From assembly GCA_943371025.1 (NCBI GenBank), contig CALRTC020000012.1:93481-157480 (forward strand): a stretch of 64,000 bases of DNA, in the 5' to 3' direction. This stretch comes from Niveispirillum sp943371025. GTDB lineage: Bacteria > Pseudomonadota > Alphaproteobacteria > Azospirillales > Azospirillaceae. A model generated the notes under the pieces. The model saw nothing but the letters and a program-made list of their open reading frames with translations. It ran no database searches and was not told the DNA's origin. Below, piece after piece: positions 7,192-16,200 of this stretch; within the stretch, counting starts at the first letter, position 1; each line of letters opens with the position of its first letter. The position numbers and the translations under genes are program-made.

Positions 7192-9405
7192 TCAGAATGA
7201 TACGGTCAGGGAGACGCTGGCATTGCGGCCCGGCTGGCTGTAGCTGTCGCGGGTGGCCGATGTGGCGGACAGGCCGCGCACGTCACTCCACCACCAGTAT
7301 TTCTTGTCCAGGATGTTGAAGATGCCGGCGCGCAGCGTCGCCATGTCCGCCACCCGCCAATGGGCCGTGGCGTCCAGCAGCACGAATTCACCCGGCGTGA
7401 AGCAGGATGGCGTGCAGGCGGTGCCGATGCGGCTGGCCTTTTTCGATGCTGAATAGGTTGCCGACAATTCCCCGCCGAAGCGGCCTTCCACTGGCTCCTC
7501 CCAGCTCAACCCCGCCGACAGTTTCACCGGGTCGATGCTGTCCAACGGTCTGGAGGTGCCCCCGTCCTTCTGGTCACCCTTGGTGTAGGAGGCGGCGGCG
7601 ATCAGGCCGAAACCGGACCCGACCTCCCAGTTACCCTTGGCTTCCAGCCCCTGGATGGTGACCTTGCCCAGGTTGACATACTGGTAGGTCGCGGGGTTGG
7701 CGGCGGTGAAATTACCCGACACCAGCACCTGATCGATGAAATCATCGTACCAGCCCCTGAAGCCCGTGACCGCGGCCTGCCAGCCGGCACCACGGAAACG
7801 CAGACCCAGTTCCACGGTCTGGCTGGTTTCCGGCTTCAGATCGGCGTTGGAGATGGAGCGGTAATTCTGTGTCGGGTTGCTGAAGCCGTTATTGACCTGT
7901 GACGGGGCCGGCGCCTTGAACCCTTCGGCATAGTTGGCGAACAGGCCGGCATTGTCTGTCAGCCAGTACAAGGCCGCGAACTTGGGGGAGACATGATCCC
8001 CATTCTGACCCGTCGGTGTGCCGACATAGAGCGCGTCACTCTTGGGATCGATTTTGTAATAGTCGAAACGCAGGGCCGGATAGAGCGACAGGGCACCGCC
8101 CAGCAGCTTTACCTCGTCCTGCACGAACAGGCCGGCCAGGGTGTGGTCGGTGGTGGGGAAGGCGCGGGCCGGGAAGCTTTCGCCGGCCGGCGGCACAGTG
8201 CCGGTGCGGATGCCGTCCTGCCGGGTCAGCGAAGCGTCGCCGCCATAGACGATCAGATGGTCGACATCGCCTGTCTTCAGATGCTTGGTGGCGTCGGCGT
8301 TGAAGCCGGTGACCTTGTTGTTGAAGGTGCCAACGCGCAGGCGGTCGGCGGCCGTGTTGCGGTCTTCGGCGGAGAACTGCTTGGTGTCGCTGTCCTGCCG
8401 GTACAGCGTCCAGTGCAGACTGTCCAGCCAGCCGCCATCGGCCGGATCATAGCGATGATCCAGGCTGATGCGGTCACGGCGGATCATGTCATGGGCGTAA
8501 AGCGCCAGCGTGCTGGTGGAACTGAGTGGTGGAACCGCGACGGCCGTCAGCACGTCGGCTTCCATGTCATGGTCAAGCAGTTCATAGGTCAGGCGCAGGA
8601 TATGGTCGGCGTTGGGTTGCCAGACCAGCTTGGCCAGGGCCGAATTGTCGGTGATGTCCTGCGGGTTGGGCTTGGTGCGGCTGCTGTTGGCCGCATCGAC
8701 CGCGCCCTGGTTTTTCGTCTCATGCGCGTCGCGGCGATTATAGGCGACCATGGCCGACCAGTCGCCGCTGCGCCCGGCCAGGACGAAACCCTTGCCCCAG
8801 CCTTCATCGGCACTGCTGTAGCCGGTCTTCACCTCTCCGCCATAGGTGGCATCGCCCTTGATAAAGTCGGCAGGGTCCTTGGTGACAAAGCTGACAGCAC
8901 CGGCCAGCCCGTCGGACCCGTAAAGGGCCGACGCGGGGCCGCGCAGAATCTCCACCTTCTTCACCAGATCCAGATCGACATAATCGCCACGCCCCACCGA
9001 CTGCCCGCCGAAGGCAAAGGCGTCGGGGGCGCGGATGCCATCGGTCTGGATCAGCACGCGGTTGCCTTCCAGGCCGCGAATGTTGAAGCCGCTGTTGCCG
9101 TCGCGGCCCGTGTTGGCGCCGGCGGCGGTGAAGCGGCCCGCGGCGGTCCGCACCGACACGCCGGGTTCATAACGGACCAGGTCCTTGATGTCGGTAACCA
9201 GACGGTCGCGCACTTTGCCCTGGTCGATGGTGCTGACCGTGGCCGGCGCCTCCACGATTTCCTTGGGCGTGCGGGTGGCGGTTACCGTGATCTCGCTGAC
9301 CTGGGTCTCGCCGCCCGTCGCGTCCATTGCCGTGGCCTGCGCCCAGGCCGGCGCCCCCAGTGCAGCCAGAACCAGCGGCAACGCCGTCATACCGAACCGT
9401 TTCAC
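7192..9405 (-). CDS. TonB-dependent receptor, haem/hemoglobin type
   Basis: This 737-residue outer-membrane receptor imports a ligand using TonB energy. It has a signal peptide (MKRFGMTALPLVLAALGAPAWAQ), a TonB box region (VSEITVTATRTPKE), a plug domain with RFTAAGANTGRDGNSGFNI and VEILRGPASALYGSDGLAGAV, and a 22-strand barrel ending in aromatic VSLTVSF. The segment FKAPAPSQVNNGF followed later by NADLKPETS corresponds to the FRAP/NPNL region of the hemoglobin/transferrin/lactoferrin receptor family, favouring haem or haem-protein as ligand. The next gene on the strand is the DUF6607-like protein, and a Fur-like site lies upstream. Substrate is inferred. Confidence 0.9.
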   Translation of the reverse strand: MKRFGMTALPLVLAALGAPAWAQATAMDATGGETQVSEITVTATRTPKEIVEAPATVSTIDQGKVRDRLVTDIKDLVRYEPGVSVRTAAGRFTAAGANTGRDGNSGFNIRGLEGNRVLIQTDGIRAPDAFAFGGQSVGRGDYVDLDLVKKVEILRGPASALYGSDGLAGAVSFVTKDPADFIKGDATYGGEVKTGYSSADEGWGKGFVLAGRSGDWSAMVAYNRRDAHETKNQGAVDAANSSRTKPNPQDITDNSALAKLVWQPNADHILRLTYELLDHDMEADVLTAVAVPPLSSTSTLALYAHDMIRRDRISLDHRYDPADGGWLDSLHWTLYRQDSDTKQFSAEDRNTAADRLRVGTFNNKVTGFNADATKHLKTGDVDHLIVYGGDASLTRQDGIRTGTVPPAGESFPARAFPTTDHTLAGLFVQDEVKLLGGALSLYPALRFDYYKIDPKSDALYVGTPTGQNGDHVSPKFAALYWLTDNAGLFANYAEGFKAPAPSQVNNGFSNPTQNYRSISNADLKPETSQTVELGLRFRGAGWQAAVTGFRGWYDDFIDQVLVSGNFTAANPATYQYVNLGKVTIQGLEAKGNWEVGSGFGLIAAASYTKGDQKDGGTSRPLDSIDPVKLSAGLSWEEPVEGRFGGELSATYSASKKASRIGTACTPSCFTPGEFVLLDATAHWRVADMATLRAGIFNILDKKYWWWSDVRGLSATSATRDSYSQPGRNASVSLTVSF

Positions 9406-9418
9406 GTCCCACTTCCCT

Positions 9419-9472
9419 CAATTGCGAACCACTCGCAATTGACTATCAAGATTCATAATGAGAATCAATCGC
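9419..9472 (-). promoter_or_regulatory. Iron-responsive control region (Fur-like site plus palindrome)
   Basis: Upstream of the receptor, ataatgagaatcaat (9456-9470) matches the classical Fur-box core ATAATGATAATCATT at 13 of 15 positions. Next to it, caattgcga-accac-tcgcaattg (9419-9441) is a perfect 9-bp inverted repeat. Both fit iron-dependent repression of the receptor operon. Which regulator (Fur, Irr or RirA type) binds cannot be told from sequence. Confidence 0.6.
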
Positions 9473-9531
9473 AAATTATGAACGGCCTGAAATGAACGGG
9501 CGGCCCGTGGCATGCCGGTGGAAAGCCGGGG

Positions 9532-10443
9532 TCAGCTCCGATCCCAGGGCGGCGTGCCCTTGAAGGCATCGGCCAGGAAATCCACCATGACCCTGACCTT
9601 GGCGCTGAGATGGCGGCGGGTGGGATAGACGGCCAGTACATCGATGTCAGGCAGGCTGAAACCGGGCAGCAGCGGGACCAGCCGGCCGGCGCGCAGATCA
9701 TCCCCGATCAGGAAGGTCGGCTGGCGGATGATGCCCATCCCGTCCAGGGCCGCCAGACGGGCCGTGTCGCCGTTATTGGGCAACATCGCCTCGTTGACCC
9801 GGATCACCTCTTCCCTGCCGTCCGGACCCGTCAGCGGCCATTCATCGGGTGTCAGTGCATGCGTGTAGAGGATGCACCGGTGACTGGCCGCCAGGTCGGC
9901 CGGGCTTTCCGGATGACCATGGCGCGCCAGATAGGACGGCGACGCACAGACAATATTGCGGGAAACCGCCAGCCGCCGGGCAACATGGCTTTGGGGACCA
10001 GCGCGGGAGATGCGGATCGCCATGTCGAAGCCTTCCTCCACGATATCGACGACACGGTCGATCAGCGACACGTCCAGCATCACATCCGGATGCAGGGCCA
10101 TGAAACGTGGCCAGAGTGGCGCCAGATGCCGGATGCCGAAACTGACAGGGGCGTTGATGCGCAGGCGTCCCCGCGGGTTCATACTCGTCGCACCCGCCAG
10201 CGCTTCCAGTTCCGCCACCTCGTCCAGGATGGCGCGCCCCCGGTCGAACAGCGCCTGCCCCGTTTCCGTCAGCGACAACCGGCGCGAGGTGCGATTAAGC
10301 AGCCGGACACCCAGATAGGTCTCCAGCTCCGCCACATAGCGGGTGACATTGGCGGGAGAGGTGTTCAACGCCTCGGCCGCCTTGGCAAAGCCACCCTTGC
10401 CCACGACGGCCACAAACACCTCGAACGCCCGCAACCGGTCCAT
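9532..10443 (-). CDS. LysR family transcriptional regulator
   Basis: This 303-residue regulator has an N-terminal winged helix-turn-helix (MDRLRAFEVFVAVVGKGGFAKAAEALNTSPANVTRYVAELE, residues 1-41) and a LysR substrate-binding domain (RGRLRINAPVSFGIRHLAPLWPRFMALHPDV onwards). It belongs to the common subgroup that resembles regulators of neighbouring oxidoreductases. It is divergent from the SDR gene at 10576, with a 132-bp spacer that carries inverted repeats, so it most likely controls that gene and itself. The inducer is unknown. Confidence 0.94.
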   Translation of the reverse strand: MDRLRAFEVFVAVVGKGGFAKAAEALNTSPANVTRYVAELETYLGVRLLNRTSRRLSLTETGQALFDRGRAILDEVAELEALAGATSMNPRGRLRINAPVSFGIRHLAPLWPRFMALHPDVMLDVSLIDRVVDIVEEGFDMAIRISRAGPQSHVARRLAVSRNIVCASPSYLARHGHPESPADLAASHRCILYTHALTPDEWPLTGPDGREEVIRVNEAMLPNNGDTARLAALDGMGIIRQPTFLIGDDLRAGRLVPLLPGFSLPDIDVLAVYPTRRHLSAKVRVMVDFLADAFKGTPPWDRS

Positions 10444-10461
10444 GGCTGGCCTCAGTCATTC

Positions 10462-10512
10462 ATGAAAACTGAATGATAGAACCATTTTCATCCCATCGAT
10501 GAAAGTTTTCAT
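10462..10512. promoter_or_regulatory. Probable LysR operator region
   Basis: ATGAAAACT at 10462-10470 and its exact complement AGTTTTCAT at 10504-10512 flank a further imperfect repeat (tttcat..atgaaa). The arrangement in the divergent spacer is typical of LysR recognition and activation sites. Confidence 0.5.
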
Positions 10513-10575
10513 GGGGCGTAGGGTCCAATCATGAACGGCGCCGATGCGGCGCCCCCCAAACCGGAGGACCTGAAA

Positions 10576-11340
10576 ATGAACCGCTTGCAGAACAAAGTCG
10601 CCATCATCACCGGCGCCAGCGCCGGCATCGGCCGCGCCACCGCCCGCCTGTTCGCCGCCGAGGGCGCGAAGCTGGTGGTTGGCGCCCGCCGCCAGGCCGA
10701 ACTGGACAGTCTGGTCGCCGAAATCCAGGCCGCCGGCGGCGAGGCCGTGGCGCTGGCTGGTGACGTACAGTCCGAAAGTTTCGCCAAGGCCCTGGTTGAT
10801 CTGGCCGTCGGCCGCTTCGGCAAGCTCGATATCGCCTTCAACAATGCCGGCACGCTGGGCGCCATGGGCCCCACCGACAGCATCGACGCTGAAGGCTGGA
10901 ACCAGACCCTGGCCGTCAACCTGACCAGCGCCTTCCTGGGGGCCAAATACCAGATCCCGGCGATGCAAGCCAATGGCGGTGGCTCGGTGATCTTCACCTC
11001 GACCTTCGTGGGCTATACGGCCGCCTTTGCCGGCATGGCCGCCTATGCCGCCAGCAAGTCCGGCCTGATCGGCCTGACCCAGGCGCTGGCCACCGAATAC
11101 GGGCCGAAGGCCATCCGCGTGAACGCCCTGCTGCCGGGTGCCGTGGAAACGGAGATGTACCGCACCGCCAACAGCACCGAGGAAGCGCAGAGCTTCATCA
11201 ACAACCTGCACGCCCTGAAGCGCGCCGGTCAGCCCGAAGAACTGGCCAAGGCAGCCCTGTTCCTGGCGTCGGACGACAGCAGCTTCGTCACCGGCACGGC
11301 CAGTCTGGTCGATGGCGGCCTGTCGGTGTCGCGCGGCTGA
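10576..11340 (+). CDS. Short-chain dehydrogenase/reductase (classical SDR)
   Basis: This 254-residue NAD(P)-dependent oxidoreductase has the Rossmann glycine motif TGASAGIG (residues about 12-19), NNAG near residue 90, the catalytic YAASK (Tyr-x-x-x-Lys) near residue 157, and the C-terminal DGGLSVSRG. An arginine pair after the second strand (GARRQ) suggests NADPH preference. The ATG at 10576 follows GGAGG by seven bases; the frame extends to 10531 without a better site. It is transcribed divergently from the LysR gene and ends at a strong terminator. The substrate is unknown. Confidence 0.92.
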   Translation: MNRLQNKVAIITGASAGIGRATARLFAAEGAKLVVGARRQAELDSLVAEIQAAGGEAVALAGDVQSESFAKALVDLAVGRFGKLDIAFNNAGTLGAMGPTDSIDAEGWNQTLAVNLTSAFLGAKYQIPAMQANGGGSVIFTSTFVGYTAAFAGMAAYAASKSGLIGLTQALATEYGPKAIRVNALLPGAVETEMYRTANSTEEAQSFINNLHALKRAGQPEELAKAALFLASDDSSFVTGTASLVDGGLSVSRG

Positions 11341-11477
11341 TCCGCCGGTCAATTCCCGATCGTCACGGGAAGGGTCCGGCCACCATCGACCGGGGTTCCG
11401 CGTCACATGTGGTTGGTGCCGGATGGGAGCAGCGACATTCGGTCGGTGGCGGAGACCGTCAGTTCCATGGTGTCGAT

Positions 11478-11508
11478 GGGGGCGGGCGCCGACAAGCCCG
11501 CCCCTTTT
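11478..11508 (+). terminator. Rho-independent terminator after the SDR gene
   Basis: GGGGCGGGC pairs perfectly with GCCCGCCCC around a short loop and is followed by TTTT. It lies between the convergent SDR and hslU genes, in the T-rich orientation for the plus strand. Confidence 0.8.
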
Positions 11509-11513
11509 CCCCG

Positions 11514-12845
11514 TCAGAGGATGAACTTGGACAGGTCTGTGTTCTGGGCCAGCCCGTCCAGTTGCGTGCGGACATAATCGGCATCCACACTGATGGTCTG
11601 ACCGCTTTTCTCCGTCGCGGCGAAGCTGATTTCCTCCAGCAGCCGCTCCATGACGGTGTGCAGGCGGCGGGCACCGATATTTTCCACGGTACGGTTGATC
11701 TCCGCCGCCAGCCGGGCCAGCTCGTCGATGGCGTCGTCGGTGAAGACCAGATCCACCTCCTCCGTCTTCAGCAAGGCCACATATTGCTTGATCAGGCTGC
11801 ATTCCGGCTCCGTCAGGATGCGGCGGAAATCGGCCTGGGTCAGCGGTTGCAGATTGACGCGGATGGGCAGGCGGCCCTGCAATTCCGGCAACAGGTCGCT
11901 GGGCTTGGCGATGTGGAAGGCGCCGGACGCGATGAACAGGATATGGTCGGTCTTCACCGCGCCATGCTTGGTGGACACGACCGTCCCTTCGATCAGGGGC
12001 AGCAGGTCGCGCTGCACGCCTTCACGCGACACGTCGCCGCCGCCGCGATGTTCGCTGCGCGCACAGATCTTGTCGATTTCATCCAGGAAGACGATGCCAT
12101 TCTGTTCCACGGCATGGATGGCCTCGGCCACCACCTTCTCATTGTCCAGAAGCTTGTCGCTTTCCTCCGCCATCAGCACGTCGTGGCTTTCCGACACGCT
12201 CATCTTGCGGGTCTTGGTGCGACCACCGCCGAAGGCCTTGCCGAAAATGTCGCCCAGATTGACCATGCCCATCTGGGCACCCGGCATGCCGGGCACGTCG
12301 AAGGCGGGCATGCCGGGGACGGTGTTATCGGCGACCTGGATTTCGATCTCCTTGTCGTTCAGCGTGCCTTCCCGCAGCATCTTGCGGAATTTGCTGCGCG
12401 TCTCCGGGCTGGCCGTTTCACCCACCAGGGCGTTCAGCACGCGTTCTTCGGCATGCAGTTCGGCCTTGGCTGCCACTTCCTTTCGCAGACGCTCACGGGT
12501 CATGACGATGGCGGCTTCCACCAGATCGCGGACGATCTGTTCGACGTCGCGGCCGACATAGCCCACTTCGGTGAATTTGGTGGCTTCCACCTTCACGAAC
12601 GGGGCCTGGGCCAGCTTGGCCAAACGGCGGGCAATCTCGGTCTTGCCCACACCCGTGGGGCCGATCATCAGGATGTTCTTGGGATACACCTCTTCGCGCA
12701 TCTGGCCCGTCAATTGCTGCCGGCGCCAGCGGTTGCGCAGCGCGATGGCGACGGCGCGCTTGGCCTCATTCTGGCCGATGATGAACCGGTCCAGTTCGGA
12801 GACGATTTCGCGCGGGGAGAAGGCGGTGGCGGTGCTGGTCATCAC
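11514..12845 (-). CDS. hslU: ATP-dependent protease ATPase subunit HslU
   Basis: HslU is the AAA+ unfoldase that forms hexamers on the HslV peptidase and degrades misfolded or regulatory proteins in the cytosol. This copy has 443 residues, normal for the family. Walker A is GPTGVGKTEIARRLAKLAQ (around residue 62), Walker B is GIVFLDEIDKIC, and the C-terminus ends in the conserved LSKFIL used to dock into HslV. The I-domain lies between residues about 110 and 240 and includes an unusual methionine/glycine stretch (VPGMPAFDVPGMPGAQMG). Its start overlaps the hslV stop codon by four bases (ATGA), giving translational coupling. Confidence 0.98.
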   Translation of the reverse strand: MMTSTATAFSPREIVSELDRFIIGQNEAKRAVAIALRNRWRRQQLTGQMREEVYPKNILMIGPTGVGKTEIARRLAKLAQAPFVKVEATKFTEVGYVGRDVEQIVRDLVEAAIVMTRERLRKEVAAKAELHAEERVLNALVGETASPETRSKFRKMLREGTLNDKEIEIQVADNTVPGMPAFDVPGMPGAQMGMVNLGDIFGKAFGGGRTKTRKMSVSESHDVLMAEESDKLLDNEKVVAEAIHAVEQNGIVFLDEIDKICARSEHRGGGDVSREGVQRDLLPLIEGTVVSTKHGAVKTDHILFIASGAFHIAKPSDLLPELQGRLPIRVNLQPLTQADFRRILTEPECSLIKQYVALLKTEEVDLVFTDDAIDELARLAAEINRTVENIGARRLHTVMERLLEEISFAATEKSGQTISVDADYVRTQLDGLAQNTDLSKFIL

Positions 12846-13402
12846 ATCTTCTCCAGCGTGACGGAATGGTTGGTATAGACGCAGATATCGGCCGCCACCT
12901 TCATGGCACGGCGCGCGATGGTCTCCGCGTCCAGCCCGTCGATATCGATCAGGGCGCGGGCGGCGGCCAGGGCGTAGGAACCGCCGGACCCGATGCCGAT
13001 GATGCCGTCCTCCGGCTCCAGCACATCGCCATTGCCGGTGATGACCAGCGACACATCCTTGTCAGCCACGGCCATCAGCGCTTCCAGCCGGCGCAGGTAA
13101 CGGTCGGTGCGCCAGTCCTTGGCCATTTCGACGGCGGCGCGCGTCAACTGGCCCGGATGCTGTTCCAGCTTGGCTTCCAGCCGTTCGAACAGGGCAAAGG
13201 CGTCGGCCGTGGCCCCGGCGAACCCGGCCATGACCGACCCGCCGGCCAGGCGGCGGACCTTGCGGGCGTTGGATTTCATCACCGTCTGCCCCATCGACAC
13301 CTGACCATCACCGGCAATGACCACCTGCCCGCCCTTGCGGACGGAAATGATGGTGGTGCCATGCCACTGGATGGGATCGTGGGGATTGGAATTGCCGTTC
13401 AT
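12842..13402 (-). CDS. hslV: ATP-dependent protease peptidase subunit HslV
   Basis: HslV is the threonine peptidase of the HslUV complex. This 186-residue copy begins with a 15-residue pro-segment (MNGNSNPHDPIQWHG), after which Thr16-Thr17 (TTIISVRK) should form the mature N-terminal nucleophile. GDGQVSMGQTVMK and GFAGATADAFALFERLE are family blocks, and SGGSYALAAARAL is the C-terminal glycine motif. It precedes and overlaps hslU. Confidence 0.98.
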   Translation of the reverse strand: MNGNSNPHDPIQWHGTTIISVRKGGQVVIAGDGQVSMGQTVMKSNARKVRRLAGGSVMAGFAGATADAFALFERLEAKLEQHPGQLTRAAVEMAKDWRTDRYLRRLEALMAVADKDVSLVITGNGDVLEPEDGIIGIGSGGSYALAAARALIDIDGLDAETIARRAMKVAADICVYTNHSVTLEKM

Positions 13403-13463
13403 CAGGAATACTGCCCGGATAGGGGGATTGGTCCCCTGCTATGTGGGCAGGCGGGCGCCCCCG

Positions 13464-14720
13464 TCAAGGCGACAGGGTGACCGTTCCCCCCGGCTCCGAT
13501 GGAACCACCTGTCCGCGCAGCCAGGACAACACCCCCGGCGGGGCGACATAGGATGCGGGCTCCCCCGCCAGCGGCCGGCCCATGCGCAGGCCCGCCAGCC
13601 GTCCTTCCCCATCCACCAGGAACCAGGGCGGATCACGCGACATGTCGGGGTCCAGGTCGACCAGCAGGCTGGGCACTTGGCGGCCCTGGCTGCGTTCCGG
13701 CCCCGTATGGGCCGCCACCATGCCGACGGGCCCCCCGTCGCGCCCCGGCCGGAACAGCCATTGGCTGACAGCTGGTCGCTGCCGCCGGGCGGAGGCGACG
13801 GCCGCGGGCGGGTCGGACAGGGCCAGCAGGTGGAAACCGAAGCCCCCTGCCTTCACCGTGGCGTTCACGGCGCGCCCATCCACCAGAGTCAGCACCACGG
13901 GATCAGGCAGGGCGACACCTGTGTCCGGCAACAGCACAAGGCCGCTGGCATCGACGATGATCCCCGTCCCCTCCCCATGCCGGACCAGGGCGGCACCGGC
14001 AGCCAGGGGGGAGCCGGGGGGCGGGGTTGATGCCTCCTCTACCTCTCCCGGCACAGGGCCACCGGGCACCACCGCTTGTCCCATCTCTGCCGTGGGCAGG
14101 GTCCCGGCAACAGTCACCACGCCCGCAACCTGTGCAGGGGCCATCGCCGCCTCCCGGAAACCCTGCAGGGACGCCAGCTTTCCGGCAGCATCCAGCACAG
14201 CCTGGCGCAGAATGATGTCATAGCGCTTGTCCAGCGCCGGCGTGTCGATTTCCGCCTTGCCGTCCGTCTGCCACTGCCGGGGGGCGGCGGGCGGATCAGC
14301 CAGTTCCCACAGGATGCGCACGCTGGCTTCCCCCGTGGTGCCCACTGACTTGCCGAACCAGAAATCGGTCCGGCGGCACAGGTCCAGATGCACATCGACC
14401 AGCCGGCCCGTCAGTACCCGCGCCGTCCCCGGCGTGGCGCGCAGTCCCGATGCCGTCAAGCCATCGCGCGCCGCCTGGCCCAGAACCCCGGGCATGCGGG
14501 TTTCGGTGATCCACAGCACGTCATTATAGGGCGGCAGGCAGAACAGGCCGAAGCCATAGGAACCGGCGACATGCCCGGCCGGCAGATCCACCTGCACCTT
14601 GCCCACCGTCAGCGACACGGGCCGGGCGGCGGTAACAGGGCGCACTGGCACTGGGTCGCTGCCGCACGCCGACAGCGCCAGCAGGCAAACGACAAGGATC
14701 GAACCGCCGGCACGCCGCAT
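13464..14720 (-). CDS. Lipoprotein with a degenerate HtrA/trypsin-like domain
   Basis: This 418-residue protein starts MRRAGGSILVVCLLALSACG, a lipoprotein signal with lipobox LSAC, so it should be membrane-anchored. The N-terminal half is unknown and contains FCLPPYNDVLWITETRMPG and a region with a GRLVDVHLDLC strand. From about residue 250 the pattern GEGTGIIVDASGLVLLPDTG, then LVDGRAVNATVKAGGFGFHL, then FLVDGEGRLAGLRMG, follows the order of HtrA/Do protease strands. The positions expected for catalytic His, Asp and Ser are DTGV, FGFH and SRDPPW, so none of the triad is kept. I infer a pseudo-protease. The start at 14720 is chosen for the signal peptide; the frame opens upstream to 14816. 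It is divergent from hisB. Confidence 0.62.
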   Translation of the reverse strand: MRRAGGSILVVCLLALSACGSDPVPVRPVTAARPVSLTVGKVQVDLPAGHVAGSYGFGLFCLPPYNDVLWITETRMPGVLGQAARDGLTASGLRATPGTARVLTGRLVDVHLDLCRRTDFWFGKSVGTTGEASVRILWELADPPAAPRQWQTDGKAEIDTPALDKRYDIILRQAVLDAAGKLASLQGFREAAMAPAQVAGVVTVAGTLPTAEMGQAVVPGGPVPGEVEEASTPPPGSPLAAGAALVRHGEGTGIIVDASGLVLLPDTGVALPDPVVLTLVDGRAVNATVKAGGFGFHLLALSDPPAAVASARRQRPAVSQWLFRPGRDGGPVGMVAAHTGPERSQGRQVPSLLVDLDPDMSRDPPWFLVDGEGRLAGLRMGRPLAGEPASYVAPPGVLSWLRGQVVPSEPGGTVTLSP

Positions 14721-14861
14721 GGGACACAATCGAGAAGGGGATTGGGCATCAATATTTACAATTATAATCAGGGACCCGTCCAGCCCCCGCGCGCCCTGCC
14801 GTCCCCTGCCTTGCAAACTGGTCGGGTGGACAGGGCATAGGGAGGTTGATACCTAATTCCT

Positions 14862-15494
14862 ATGTCGAACGAGACTGCAACCCCCGCCCGTTCCCCGCGC
14901 CGTGCCGTTGTTGAACGCACGACGAAGGAGACCCGCATCCGTGTCGCCGTCGACCTGGACGGCACCGGTTCCTACAAGGTGTCCACCGGCATCGGTTTCC
15001 TGGACCATATGCTGGAACAGCTGTCGCGACATTCGCTGATCGACCTGGAGGTCGAGGCGGTGGGGGACCTGCATATCGATTTTCACCATACGACCGAGGA
15101 TACGGGTATCGCCATCGGCGAGGCCGTGGCCAAGGCGCTGGGCGACCGCAAAGGCATCCAGCGTTATGGCGACGCGCTGATCCCCATGGACGAGACGCTG
15201 ACCCGCGTCGCCATCGACCTGTCGAACCGCCCCTATCTGATCTGGAAGGTGCATTTCACCCGCGACAAGCTGGGCGACATGGACACCGAACTGTTCAAGG
15301 AATGGTTCCAGGCCTTTGCCCAGGCCGCCGGCGCCACGCTGCATGTCGAAAACCTGTATGGTGAGAACAACCACCATATTGTGGAAAGCAGCTACAAGGC
15401 ACTGGCCCGGGCCTTCCGCGCCGCGGTCGAGATCGACCCGCGCAAGGCCGATGCCGTGCCGTCCACCAAGGGTGTGCTGGGCGGGTCGCTGTAA
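14862..15494 (+). CDS. hisB: Imidazoleglycerol-phosphate dehydratase
   Basis: HisB dehydrates imidazole glycerol phosphate to imidazole acetol phosphate in histidine synthesis. This is the monofunctional 210-residue form without the phosphatase domain found in enterobacteria. The manganese-binding histidine clusters are FLDHMLEQLSRHS, DFHHTTEDTGIAIGEA and NNHHIVESSYKALARA, and the C-terminal VPSTKG is conserved. It is the first gene of a co-directional his cluster running to hisE. Confidence 0.98.
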   Translation: MSNETATPARSPRRAVVERTTKETRIRVAVDLDGTGSYKVSTGIGFLDHMLEQLSRHSLIDLEVEAVGDLHIDFHHTTEDTGIAIGEAVAKALGDRKGIQRYGDALIPMDETLTRVAIDLSNRPYLIWKVHFTRDKLGDMDTELFKEWFQAFAQAAGATLHVENLYGENNHHIVESSYKALARAFRAAVEIDPRKADAVPSTKGVLGGSL

Positions 15495-15549
15495 GCGACC
15501 CGGCATCCCACTGCCCCTTCCCGTTCCGTTCGCGTCCTGGGTTTGCGAC

Positions 15550-16200
15550 ATGACCGACACCGTCGCTCTGATCGATTACGGTTCCGGCAATCTGCGTTCC
15601 GCCGCCAAGGCGCTTGAACGCGCCGTGGCCGATGGCGGGCTGCATGCCCGGATCGTCACCACCAACGACCCCGACATCGTGCGCCGGGCCCACCGCGTGG
15701 TCCTGCCCGGCGTCGGTGCCTTTGCCGACTGCAAGGCCGGGCTGGACGGCGTGCCCGGCATGGTCGACGCCCTGACGGAACGCGTGATCCGCCAGGGCGT
15801 GCCTTTCCTGGGCATCTGTGTCGGAATGCAGCTGATGGCCAAAGCCGGCGTCGAACATGGCGTGCATCCGGGCCTGGGCTGGCTGGACGCGACGGTGGAG
15901 GCACTGGTGCCGTCCGATACGTCCTTCAAAATCCCGCATATGGGCTGGAACGAGCTGATCGTGAAGACGCCGGCCCATCCCGTGCTGGCCGGCATCGCGC
16001 CGGGCACCCATGCCTATTTCGTGCATTCCTATGCCATGAAGGTGGCTGATCCGGCCCTGGTGCTGGCGGCCTGCGATTATGGCGGGGAATTCCCCGCCAT
16101 CGTCGGTCGCGACAATCTGGTGGGCACGCAGTTCCACCCGGAAAAAAGCCAGGCCGCCGGCCTGTCCATCATCGGCAATTTCCTGCGGTGGCGGCCATGA
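15550..16200 (+). CDS. hisH: Imidazole glycerol phosphate synthase, glutamine amidotransferase subunit
   Basis: HisH hydrolyses glutamine and passes ammonia to HisF. The 216-residue protein starts IDYGSGNLRS, has the nucleophile elbow PFLGICVGMQLM (Cys) and the catalytic His-x-Glu in GTQFHPEKSQAAG. VVLPGVGAF is another family block. The ATG at 15550 gives the normal N-terminus. Its stop codon overlaps the start of the acetyltransferase gene (ATGA), so translation is coupled. Confidence 0.97.
   Translation: MTDTVALIDYGSGNLRSAAKALERAVADGGLHARIVTTNDPDIVRRAHRVVLPGVGAFADCKAGLDGVPGMVDALTERVIRQGVPFLGICVGMQLMAKAGVEHGVHPGLGWLDATVEALVPSDTSFKIPHMGWNELIVKTPAHPVLAGIAPGTHAYFVHSYAMKVADPALVLAACDYGGEFPAIVGRDNLVGTQFHPEKSQAAGLSIIGNFLRWRP

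Noticed and set aside
14721..14861. Histidine-rich leader peptide or attenuator before hisB
   Set aside because: No short frame with histidine codons and no terminator/antiterminator pair could be found in the spacer.
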